Source: Streptomyces griseoviridis | Lineage (GTDB): Bacteria; Actinomycetota; Actinomycetes; Streptomycetales; Streptomycetaceae | DNA: 64,000 nucleotides | Assembly (NCBI RefSeq): GCF_005222485.1 | Contig: NZ_CP029078.1 | Location: forward strand, 3,128,001 to 3,192,000 | Direction: 5' to 3' | In this document: piece by piece, positions 16,064 through 25,617 of the stretch | How positions within the stretch are numbered: the stretch's first letter is position 1 | Layout of the letters: each line of letters begins with the position of its first letter | Made by a program: the position numbers and the translations under genes | Notes under the pieces: generated by a model | What the model was told of the DNA's origin: nothing | The model's input: only the letters and a program-made list of their open reading frames with translations | The model's database searches: none

Positions 16064-17815
16064 TCAGCCCTTCTTCAGTACGAGTTCGGTGTTGCGGTCG
16101 GCCGGGTCGCCGCCCAGCGTGGTGCTGGCGCCGGGGGCGTTGAAGGACAACTCCCGGTAGAGGGCGGCGAGTCCGGTCTGGGAGAGGTCGGCGAAGTCCG
16201 TGCGGTGCGGGGCCGCCGACTCGACGAGCGTGGTGAACAGCGAGACCGTGCCGTCCTTGTTGTCCACCACCTCGATGATCCGGGCGAGTTGGGGGAAGTC
16301 GACGTGCGAGGCCGTGGAGATCTCCCAGAAGGAGCGGCCGTCGGGCGCCGCGTGCGGGGTGATGTCGTTGCGGTGGATGTGGCCGTTCACCCAGGCGAGG
16401 ACATTGCGGTGGCTGCCGAGGAGCGCCACGACCTCCTGGCCGTTGTGCCTGCGCTCGGTCGGGCGGGCCGGGTCGGCGTGGCTGGTGTTGGTCATCGTCT
16501 TGCTGGTGTGGTGGCTGAAGACGATGACGTGGCCGTCCTTGTTGTCCCGCAGTTGCTTGTCCAGCCACTTCAACTGGGCGGTGCCGATTGACCCTTCGTA
16601 GTGGCCGCCCGGGTCGGTGGTGTCGAGGCTGATGCCGACGACGTCGTCCGAGATGCGGAAGGCGTAGTACTGGGTGCCCGCGGCGAGGTTCGCGGAGGAG
16701 TAGCCGTGGCCGACCGGGCCGAGGCCGCGGTGGGCCGGGTCCAGGTGCGCCCTGAGGTAGTCGGCCGGGGTGTAGGGGGCGCGGCGTTCGTCGGGGGTGA
16801 CCGCGCGCATGGAGCGGGTGTGCGCCTTGAGCATGTCGCGGAACGCCTTGCCCTGCGGGTCCTTGCCGCCCTTGATGGCGTTCTGGAGCTTCTTCGCGTC
16901 GGCCGCGGGCAGAGCCATCAGCTTCCTGCCGCCGACGGCGTACTCGGCGAGCCAGGAGTCGCCGTGGCCGTAGCAGCCGAGCGGCATCGCGTCGTGGTTG
17001 CCGACCGTGGAGTACCAGGGCAGGTTGAGGCCGGGGCTGCGGACCTCGCGGGTGGCGGCGGCGAGGAAGCCCGCCAGGTGCGGGAACCCGGCCTGCTTGT
17101 CGGCGTCCCTGACGGTCGAGTCGGGCTGCCAGTACTGCGTGAGCCCGCTGTTCTGGACGCCCTCGTAGTGGCGGGGGTCCCCGGAGCCTGGGGTGATCCG
17201 GCCGCCGCTCATGATGGTGAGGAACCAGTCGAGTTCGGTCCTGGCGTTGTTGTCGGTGTTGTCGCCCGTCGTCATCGCGAAGTGCAACGGCGAGCCGGTG
17301 ACGGGTGCCCCGCGCAGCGCGTTGACCCGCTCGACCAGCGACACCGCGCCCTGCACGGTCAGCGCCTCGTGGGGGCGCCAGGCGTGCCGGTCGGTGGAGC
17401 GCAGGTACTCCAGGCGCATCGGGTGCTGGCTGTCGATCAGGTGCAGGTCGGTGAGTTGTACGAACGCGGCGAGCGCGGTGCGGCGGGCGGCGCGGCCGGA
17501 CTTCGCGGCGGCCAGTTCACCGCGCACCACCCGCTTCCAGCCGGGTCCCTCGCCGAGGCGGCGGTAGCCGGTGGAGGTGCGGGGCGCGGCGACGGCCGCC
17601 AGGGTGGTGCCCTTGGTGTAGGGGGCGAGGGGCGCGGCGGGCGCCTTGCGGGACTGGGCCACGACCCGGGTCTCGGCGGTGGTGGCGGCCTGGCTTTCGG
17701 TGGGCCGCAGGGCGTAGCCGACGCCCGCGGAGACGGCCGCCGCGCCGGTGGCGGCGAGAACGGTACGACGGTTGATGCCCAGCACGGAGCTGGCGACAGA
17801 GCGTGTGCGCGACAT
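16064..17815 (-). CDS. Tat-exported metallophosphoesterase
   Basis: A 583-aa exported calcineurin-like phosphoesterase. The N-terminus NRRTVLAATGAAAVSAGVGYA is a twin-arginine signal. The metal-binding set runs VQLTDLHLIDSQ (D-x-H), MTTGDNTDNN, STVGNHDAM (GNHD), VIVFSHHTSK and WVNGHIHRND (GHxH), so the dinuclear site looks complete. The substrate is unknown; the long insert between GDN and GNHD is typical of the actinobacterial TIGR03767-type proteins. ATG 17815 lies behind GGGGAG with an 8-nt spacer. It converges on the DUF4232 gene with only 20 bp between stops. Confidence 0.85.
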   Translation of the reverse strand: MSRTRSVASSVLGINRRTVLAATGAAAVSAGVGYALRPTESQAATTAETRVVAQSRKAPAAPLAPYTKGTTLAAVAAPRTSTGYRRLGEGPGWKRVVRGELAAAKSGRAARRTALAAFVQLTDLHLIDSQHPMRLEYLRSTDRHAWRPHEALTVQGAVSLVERVNALRGAPVTGSPLHFAMTTGDNTDNNARTELDWFLTIMSGGRITPGSGDPRHYEGVQNSGLTQYWQPDSTVRDADKQAGFPHLAGFLAAATREVRSPGLNLPWYSTVGNHDAMPLGCYGHGDSWLAEYAVGGRKLMALPAADAKKLQNAIKGGKDPQGKAFRDMLKAHTRSMRAVTPDERRAPYTPADYLRAHLDPAHRGLGPVGHGYSSANLAAGTQYYAFRISDDVVGISLDTTDPGGHYEGSIGTAQLKWLDKQLRDNKDGHVIVFSHHTSKTMTNTSHADPARPTERRHNGQEVVALLGSHRNVLAWVNGHIHRNDITPHAAPDGRSFWEISTASHVDFPQLARIIEVVDNKDGTVSLFTTLVESAAPHRTDFADLSQTGLAALYRELSFNAPGASTTLGGDPADRNTELVLKKG

Positions 17816-18122
17816 GGCGCGGTCTCCCCGAGTGCGAACGCGTCGGCTGTGGTCGCGGGCGATCGCTTCCGCGAACATTCCCGCTCGCTCTGGATGCTTG
17901 GCATCGGGGATGACCTGTGCGTGAACGAGGCGGCAACGCGCAACACCGATCACCGTACGTGGATCTTGGGCCACCCTGCGCGTCCACGGCCGCTCCTCGA
18001 ACGGCCGGGATTCGGTCACTCCGTGTTCATCTGCGGGGGTAGGGAAGCCGTGCGGGGCGGCCCGCGGAGGCGGCTTCCCGCGCGGGCGCGGCCCCTCGGG
18101 GCGGCTGTCCCCGGGGCTTCGG
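17816..18122. other. 307-bp intergenic region upstream of the phosphoesterase
   Basis: No gene was found. The right part holds a hairpin downstream of the NUDIX gene (listed separately); the left part presumably carries the phosphoesterase promoter on the minus strand, but no clear -35/-10 pair could be picked. Confidence 0.5.
18042..18079 (-). terminator. Hairpin downstream of the NUDIX gene
   Basis: GGGAAGCCG (18042-18050) pairs with CGGCTTCCC (18071-18079), with an inner GCGGG/CCCGC pairing in the loop. It lies about 45 bp past the NUDIX stop. There is no T-run. Confidence 0.5.
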
Positions 18123-18602
18123 CTATCCCTCCGGGTCGGGGTGTGCGAGCCGTCCGGTGGCGGGGCGCTGCCGCCACAGGGCGAGCGCGATGTCGACGGC
18201 GTCGGAGCGGTGCAGGTCCGGTACCTCGGCGAGCGGGTGCCAGGCGGCCCGGTCGGTGGAGCCGCCGATCTCGTCGCGCAGGTCGCCGCCGGTGATCCGG
18301 CCCTCGTACAGGACGCGCACGGCGTGCCCGTCGACACCGCGGCGGAGGCGGCGGGGCGAGAGGCGGGGCGGGGTGAGCCGGCGGGCGGCGCCGACGCCCA
18401 GCAGCGCGGTGACGTCCATGAGGTAGCCGGTCTCCTCCTCGACCTCGCGGCGTACCGCGTCGTAGGGGTCCTCGCCGTGTTCGAGGCCGCCGCCCGGCAG
18501 GGTCCACAGGGGCGGTCCGTCGCCCGCGACCCAGCGGGCCATCAGGAGGTGATCGTCGCGGACGCACACGGCGTAGGCCGCCACCCTCAGCTTCTTCCGC
18601 AT
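18123..18602 (-). CDS. NUDIX hydrolase
   Basis: A 159-aa cytosolic NUDIX-fold pyrophosphohydrolase acting on a nucleoside diphosphate-X compound. The NUDIX box is complete: G38-x5-E44-x7-R52-E53-V-x-E56-E57-x-G59. The specific substrate cannot be read from sequence. ATG 18602 gives the compact MRKKLRVAAYAV start usual for the family; ten upstream residues from a GTG look spurious. It diverges from the secreted subtilase. Confidence 0.88.
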   Translation of the reverse strand: MRKKLRVAAYAVCVRDDHLLMARWVAGDGPPLWTLPGGGLEHGEDPYDAVRREVEEETGYLMDVTALLGVGAARRLTPPRLSPRRLRRGVDGHAVRVLYEGRITGGDLRDEIGGSTDRAAWHPLAEVPDLHRSDAVDIALALWRQRPATGRLAHPDPEG

Positions 18603-18920
18603 GACAGGACGGTAGACGGCGGCCCCGGCCACCGGGCGGGCAGGGCGCCCTCCGGTGGGGCCTGCGGGATCCGTGGGACGGCCCGTGCGACCGCCCGCGA
18701 GATGTCCCGCCGGGCGTCTTTCCGGTCATCTCCCGTGCCCCGCGGTCCGATTGGGCGCATTCGTCCGTAAAGGGGATCGCGGGTTTTCCCCATACGTCCA
18801 TATCTTTTCGGTCAACACTCGCCAAACAACTGCCTCTTGAGTAAAGCTGAGCGCTCGTCCGACCGGAGCCGATCGGCTCCGGTCGATCCACGTTCGTTCC
18901 TTTACGTACAAGGGATGCCG
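18603..18920. other. 318-bp divergent intergenic region of the NUDIX and subtilase genes
   Basis: No gene. It contains a locally AT-richer stretch around 18770-18840 (TTTTCCCCATACGTCCATATC and TCTTGAGTAAAG), likely promoter sequence of the subtilase, and a 26-bp perfect palindrome listed separately. Confidence 0.5.
18860..18885. promoter_or_regulatory. 26-bp perfect palindrome upstream of the subtilase
   Basis: The half-site CGACCGGAGCCGA (18860-18872) is followed with no spacer by its exact reverse complement (18873-18885). It ends 35 nt before ATG 18921. It could be an operator, or a hairpin in the mRNA leader. Confidence 0.7.
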
Positions 18921-21900
18921 ATGACCTTCACCCCCCAGCGCGAACCGATATCGGGCGCGAGACGCACGGCACGCATATCCGTGGCCGCCGGACTGGTGGC
19001 CGCGCTCTGCGCGGCGGGGCCGATACCCCTGGCCCTCGCCGCCGACGGTCCCACCGCCACCGCCCCGGCGGCCGGCGCCGTCAAGTCCGCGCACGACAAG
19101 CTGGGCAGCGACGACGCCGATCTGCTCGCCGAGGCCAAGGCCGACGGCGACGCCACCGTCACGATGATGATCGCCACCGCGCCCGGCGCGACCGCCCAGG
19201 TCTCCGACCAGCTGGACGCGGTCAAGGGCGGCTCGGTCGGCAAGACGTACGACAAGCTCGGCTACGTCCGCGCCACCGTCCCCACCGCGAAGGCGGACTC
19301 GGCCATCGCCGCCGCCACGAAGCTCTCCTCCGTGCAGGGCATCGACCTGCGCAAGGACATCCCGCTCGACGACCCGAGCCCCGCGGGCGGCTCCACCAAG
19401 TCGTCCGGCGTGAAGGCGAGTTACCCGGCCCCGGACAAGAAGACCCCGGCCGAGAACCCGTACAACCCGTCGTTCGAGACGGGCGCCGTCGACTTCGTGA
19501 AGGACAACCCGAAGGCCGACGGCCGCGGTGTCACCATCGGCATCCTCGACTCGGGCGTGGACCTCGGCCACCCGGCGCTGCAGAAGACCACCACGGGCGA
19601 GCGGAAGATCGTCGACTGGGTGACGGCGACCGACCCGCTGGTCGACAGCGACCGCACCTGGCGTCCGATGCTCACCTCGGTCTCCGGTCCGGCGTTCAGC
19701 TACGGCGGCAAGACCTGGAAGGCGCCCTCGGGTTCCTACCAGATCAGCACCTTCCTCGAGTCGTACACGGTCGGCGGCGACGCGGCGGGCGACGCGAACC
19801 GCGACGGTGACACCACCGACAGCTGGGGCGTGCTGTACGACGCGAAGGCCGGCACGGTCCGCGTCGACCTGAACAACAACAACGACTTCGGTGACGACGA
19901 GCCGATGAAGCCGTACAAGGACGGCTTCCAGGTCGGCTACTTCGGCACCGACGACCCGGCCACCGACGTCGTGGAGCGGCAGCCGTTCGTCGTCGAGATC
20001 CGCAAGGACGTCGTCTACAACGCGGCGGGCGCGAAGGCCGACTTCGTCAACATCGGTCTGATCGAGTCCGAGCACGGCACGCACGTGGCCGGCATCACCG
20101 CCGCCAACGGCCTGTTCGGCGGCAAGATGAACGGCGCGGCCCCGGGCGCGAAGATCGTCTCCTCGCGGGCCTGCACCTGGACCGGCGGCTGCACCAACGT
20201 CGCGCTCACCGAGGGCATGGCCGACCTGGTGATCAACCGCGGGGTCGACATCGTCAACATGTCGATCGGCGGGCTGCCCGCGCTCAACGACGGCAACAAC
20301 GTCCGCGCGCTGATGTACACGCGGCTCATCGACACCTACGGCGTCCAGCTGGTCATCTCGGCCGGCAACTCAGGGCCCGGCGCCAACACGATCGGCGACC
20401 CCGGGCTCGCCGACAAGGTGATCTCGGTCGGCGCGACCATCTCCAAGCAGACCTGGGCCGCCAACTACGGCTCGGTCGTGGAGAAGAAGTACGCGATGAT
20501 GCCCTTCTCCTCGCGCGGTCCGCGTGAGGACGGCGGCTTCACGCCGACCCTGTCGGCGCCCGGCGCCGCGATCAACACCACGCAGACCTGGCTGCCCGGC
20601 GGTCCTGTCGCCGAGGCGGGCTACTCGCTGCCGGCCGGCTACTCGATGCTCCAGGGCACCTCGATGGCGTCCCCGCAGGCCGCCGGCGCCTCGGCGCTGC
20701 TGATCTCGGCCGCCAAGCAGAAGCACATCGAGCTGACCCCGGCGACCCTGCGCACCGCCCTCACCTCGACCGCCGACCACGTCAAGGGCGTGCAGGCGTA
20801 CGAGGAGGGCGCGGGCCTCATCAACATCCCGGACGCCTGGAAGTCCATCCGCAAGGGTGCGACCGCCCACGAGTACACGGTCAAGGCGCCGGTCGACACG
20901 GCGATCGACTACGCCCTGAAGACGCCGGGCTTCGGCACCGGCCTCTACGACCGCGAGGGCGGCCTCAAGGCCGGGCAGAAGAAGACCTACGACATCACGA
21001 TCACCCGTACCACCGGTGCGGACAAGGCGATCCGGCACGAGCTGCACTTCGAGAACAACGCCGGGAAGACCTTCAAGATCGTCGGCTCGGACGAGGTCAA
21101 GCTCGGCCTCAACCAGCCGGTGACCGTCAAGGTGCAGGCCAACCCGGAGTCGGCGGGCCTCAAGAGCGCGATCCTGGAGGTCGACGACCCGAAGACCGAG
21201 GGCCTCGACAAGCAGATCCTCACCACGGTCGTCGTCTCCGAGCCGCTCAAGTACAGCTACTCGGCGTCGAGTTCGGTGCAGCGCAACAGCACCCAGTCGT
21301 ACTTCGTGACGGTGCCCGAGGGCGCCACCTCCCTCGAGGTCGCGATCGGCGGCCTGAAGGACAAGAGCCAGACCCGGTTCATCTCGATCCACCCGTACGG
21401 CGTCCCGGTCGACAACACCTCAACCCCGTACTGCTACAACAACTACCTCGACGGCAACGGCTGCAAGCCCGACGTGCGCGCGTACCCGAGCCCGCAGGCC
21501 GGCGTCTGGGAGATCGAGGTCGAGTCGCGCCGCACCTCGCCGCTGCTCGACAACCCGTACAAGCTGGACGTCGCCGTCCTCGGCGCGGCCTTCGACCCGG
21601 CAACCGTGACGGTCCCCGAGGTCAAGGCGGGCACCCCGACCGCCGTCACCTGGAAGGCGACGAACAAGTTCGCCGCCCTCGACGGCCACCTGGTCGGCGG
21701 CCCGCTGGGCTCGGCCAAGGCGGCCCGCCCGACCATCGCGCAGGGTGACACCCAGGTCACCACGGTGGAGGTGCCCGCGGGCGCCGCGTCGCTCGACGTC
21801 GCCATCGGCAACGTCTCCGACACCGCCGCCGACCTGGACCTGGTGGTGTACAACGCGGCGGGCGCGGTCGTCGGCCAGTCGGCCGACGGTGACTCGGAGG

Positions 21901-22211
21901 AGGCGGTCTCGATCGCGTCGCCTGCCGCCGGAACGTACACGATCGAGGTCGACGGCTACTCGGTCCCGGCCGGTACCACCGCCTACGACTACCAGGACGT
22001 GTTCTTCTCGGCCGCGCTCGGCACGATCGGCGTCGACCAGTCCGCGTCGGTCAAGCTCGGCACCGGCCAGTCGGCCACGTTCTCCGGCACGGTGACCGCC
22101 AACGCGGCGGCCCCCGCGGGCCGTGAGTTCTTCGGCCGGGTCCAGCTGGTGAACGCCCGCGGCTCGGTCGCGGGCACCGGCAGCGTGCAGATCGGGAAGG
22201 TCACGCCGTGA
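18921..22211 (+). CDS. Large secreted S8 subtilisin-like serine peptidase
   Basis: A 1096-aa secreted endopeptidase. Signal peptide: RRTARISVAAGLVAALCAAG with cleavage near ALAADG. A propeptide-like region follows to about residue 150. The catalytic triad is D210 (GILDSGVD), H385 (EHGTHVAG) and S581 (QGTSMASPQAAG). The catalytic domain holds a large insert between D and H (GGDAAGDANRDGDTTDSW, an Asp-rich possible calcium site). The C-terminal 450 residues contain beta-sandwich domains of the pre-peptidase kind (VEVPAGAASLDVAIGNVSDT). ATG 18921 has AAGGG 6 nt upstream; ATG 18915 would leave no spacer. A palindrome sits in its leader. Confidence 0.93.
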   Translation: MTFTPQREPISGARRTARISVAAGLVAALCAAGPIPLALAADGPTATAPAAGAVKSAHDKLGSDDADLLAEAKADGDATVTMMIATAPGATAQVSDQLDAVKGGSVGKTYDKLGYVRATVPTAKADSAIAAATKLSSVQGIDLRKDIPLDDPSPAGGSTKSSGVKASYPAPDKKTPAENPYNPSFETGAVDFVKDNPKADGRGVTIGILDSGVDLGHPALQKTTTGERKIVDWVTATDPLVDSDRTWRPMLTSVSGPAFSYGGKTWKAPSGSYQISTFLESYTVGGDAAGDANRDGDTTDSWGVLYDAKAGTVRVDLNNNNDFGDDEPMKPYKDGFQVGYFGTDDPATDVVERQPFVVEIRKDVVYNAAGAKADFVNIGLIESEHGTHVAGITAANGLFGGKMNGAAPGAKIVSSRACTWTGGCTNVALTEGMADLVINRGVDIVNMSIGGLPALNDGNNVRALMYTRLIDTYGVQLVISAGNSGPGANTIGDPGLADKVISVGATISKQTWAANYGSVVEKKYAMMPFSSRGPREDGGFTPTLSAPGAAINTTQTWLPGGPVAEAGYSLPAGYSMLQGTSMASPQAAGASALLISAAKQKHIELTPATLRTALTSTADHVKGVQAYEEGAGLINIPDAWKSIRKGATAHEYTVKAPVDTAIDYALKTPGFGTGLYDREGGLKAGQKKTYDITITRTTGADKAIRHELHFENNAGKTFKIVGSDEVKLGLNQPVTVKVQANPESAGLKSAILEVDDPKTEGLDKQILTTVVVSEPLKYSYSASSSVQRNSTQSYFVTVPEGATSLEVAIGGLKDKSQTRFISIHPYGVPVDNTSTPYCYNNYLDGNGCKPDVRAYPSPQAGVWEIEVESRRTSPLLDNPYKLDVAVLGAAFDPATVTVPEVKAGTPTAVTWKATNKFAALDGHLVGGPLGSAKAARPTIAQGDTQVTTVEVPAGAASLDVAIGNVSDTAADLDLVVYNAAGAVVGQSADGDSEEAVSIASPAAGTYTIEVDGYSVPAGTTAYDYQDVFFSAALGTIGVDQSASVKLGTGQSATFSGTVTANAAAPAGREFFGRVQLVNARGSVAGTGSVQIGKVTP

Positions 22212-22228
22212 CCCGGTGAGCTGACCTG

Positions 22229-22262
22229 AAGGGGCGGGTGTCCTCGCGGACGCCCGCCCCTT
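22229..22262. terminator. Bidirectional terminator hairpin
   Basis: AAGGGGCGGGTGTCC (22229-22243) pairs with GGACGCCCGCCCCTT (22248-22262) with one G-T pair and a 4-nt loop. It lies between the subtilase and the convergent anti-sigma gene, with A and T residues at the stem foot. Confidence 0.75.
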
Positions 22263-22288
22263 CGCCGTTCCCGCGCGCGACACCCCCG

Positions 22289-23137
22289 TCACCGCGCGCA
22301 GGACATCCCGGCCGCCCGGGGCAGCGCCCCGGCGGCGGCGGCCCCCTCCCTGGCCACGGCCGCCGCGCCGACGGCCGCGTACCCGGCGGCCGACCCGTCG
22401 GCGGGCACCCCGACGAGCAGCACGTCGCCCCGCCTGACGTCCCGCGGCACGGCGCCCCGGTCCAGGAAAAAGCCGACCTCCCGCCCCTCCGCTCCGGCGG
22501 GCTTGTAGGAGCGGGTCACGGTGAGGGAGACCCGCCAGGCGCCGTCGGCCGTCCGCGCCACCGCCGTCACCTCGCCCGCGACGACCTGCCGGGCGCAGGC
22601 CAGGTAGGCGGGGTCGCCGAAGGGGGCCACCGGCGCGGTCACGGACTTGTCGGAGGCGCCGCCCGCCTGCGACGCGGCGCCTCCGCCCGGGGCGTGCGCC
22701 AGCAGCCAGGCCGTCCCCGACAGCGCGCATCCGGCGACGGCGACGGCGACCGCCCCGACCGCGAACCGCCGCCCCCGCCGCCGCCCGCCAGGCGGCTGGA
22801 GGCCCGGTCCAGGTGCCGGCTCGGGCCGCGGCGCGCGGCGCGGCCCGGGTGCGGTCGCCAGCGCGTCCCCGATGGCCTTGAGCCGCTCCCCCAGCAGCGC
22901 GACGTCCGCCTCGGCCGCGCGATGGGCGGCCAGCGCGGCGGCGTCGGCACCGGGCGGCGGGCCGGCTCCGACGATCGCGGCCAGCAGTCCGTCGTCACCG
23001 TCGCAACCGCAGCCGTCGTCGTAGCCGCAGCCGTCGTCGTAGCCGCAGCCGTCGTCGCCGGGTGCGGCGTGCGGGTCATGTCCGCCGCGTCCGGCGCGTT
23101 CATCGTGATTGTCGCGTTTGTCGTGTCCGGCGGTCAT
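22289..23137 (-). CDS. Putative membrane anti-sigma factor with Cys/Asp-rich N-terminal repeats
   Basis: A 282-aa protein predicted to hold the adjacent ECF sigma factor inactive. Its N-terminal cytosolic part carries a tandem DDGCGY/DDGCGY/DDGCGC repeat and a His-rich stretch (GHDKRDNHDERAGRGGHDPH). One membrane segment follows (FAVGAVAVAVAGCALSGTAW), then an extracytoplasmic domain with two cysteines (YLACARQVVAGEVTAVAR ... GMSCAR), the pattern of a tissue-inhibitor-like fold. There is no canonical zf-HC2 motif; the assignment rests on position. Its ATG lies 1 nt after the sigma stop, so translation is coupled. Confidence 0.65.
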   Translation of the reverse strand: MTAGHDKRDNHDERAGRGGHDPHAAPGDDGCGYDDGCGYDDGCGCDGDDGLLAAIVGAGPPPGADAAALAAHRAAEADVALLGERLKAIGDALATAPGPRRAPRPEPAPGPGLQPPGGRRRGRRFAVGAVAVAVAGCALSGTAWLLAHAPGGGAASQAGGASDKSVTAPVAPFGDPAYLACARQVVAGEVTAVARTADGAWRVSLTVTRSYKPAGAEGREVGFFLDRGAVPRDVRRGDVLLVGVPADGSAAGYAAVGAAAVAREGAAAAGALPRAAGMSCAR

Positions 23138-23138
23138 G

Positions 23139-23666
23139 TCACACCACCTCGTCCTCGTGCAGACGGGCGCGCAGGGCCCGTACCGCCGTGTGCAGGCGGC
23201 TCTTGACCGTGCCCTCGGGGACGCCCAGCTCCTCGGCGATCGAGCGCACCGGCAGGTCGGCGTAGAAGCGCAGGACGACCACCTGCCGCTGGGTGTGCGG
23301 GAGTTGGTCCAGGCCCTGGGCGACCGCGAGGGACAGCACGCTGGTGTCCTCGCCCGAGGGCTGGTCGAGGGCGCGCAGCGCGGAGAGCCGCTCGCCGACC
23401 CGCTCCTGGCGCCGCTTCGCCCGGTGCCAGTCCATCGCCAGGTTCGAGGCGACGACGGCCGCCCAGGCGGAGACGTCACGGGGCGCCTCGTGACCGTTCG
23501 CCGTGCGCTCCAGCAGCCGCAGCCGCACCTGCTGGACCCCGTCGGGCAGGTCGGACTGGGGCACCCCGCCCAGCGCGAGCACCGCCCGCACCCGGCGCTC
23601 CTGGACCGCGTCCAGCGGATCACCGCGCTCGTCCGCGCGGGCACGGCGGACCCTTCTGCCCAGCAC
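23139..23666 (-). CDS. ECF-family RNA polymerase sigma factor
   Basis: A 175-aa group IV sigma factor that directs RNA polymerase to stress promoters. Region 2 includes WAAVVASNLAMDWHRAKRRQER. Region 4 is the helix-turn-helix LPVRSIAEELGVPEGTVKSRLHTAVRALRARL. GTG 23666 is preceded by GGGGGGAT on the minus strand. It forms an operon with the membrane protein just downstream, the usual sigma/anti-sigma arrangement. Confidence 0.92.
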   Translation of the reverse strand: MLGRRVRRARADERGDPLDAVQERRVRAVLALGGVPQSDLPDGVQQVRLRLLERTANGHEAPRDVSAWAAVVASNLAMDWHRAKRRQERVGERLSALRALDQPSGEDTSVLSLAVAQGLDQLPHTQRQVVVLRFYADLPVRSIAEELGVPEGTVKSRLHTAVRALRARLHEDEVV

Positions 23667-25505
<1,839 letters not shown>

Positions 25506-25617
25506 GGCTCCACGGTGACGCGCGGGCCGCCAGGTCACCGGCGGGTTCACGACATCGCCATCGGCGCGGGTCGCGTGGAAGGATGGCGCAACCCACACAT
25601 AACGAGGAGATGACCGC

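Noticed and set aside
10256..18602. Secondary-metabolite or phage-related island
   Set aside because: No integrase, transposase, att repeat, polyketide or peptide synthetase was found; only the ADP-ribosyltransferase fusion is accessory-like.
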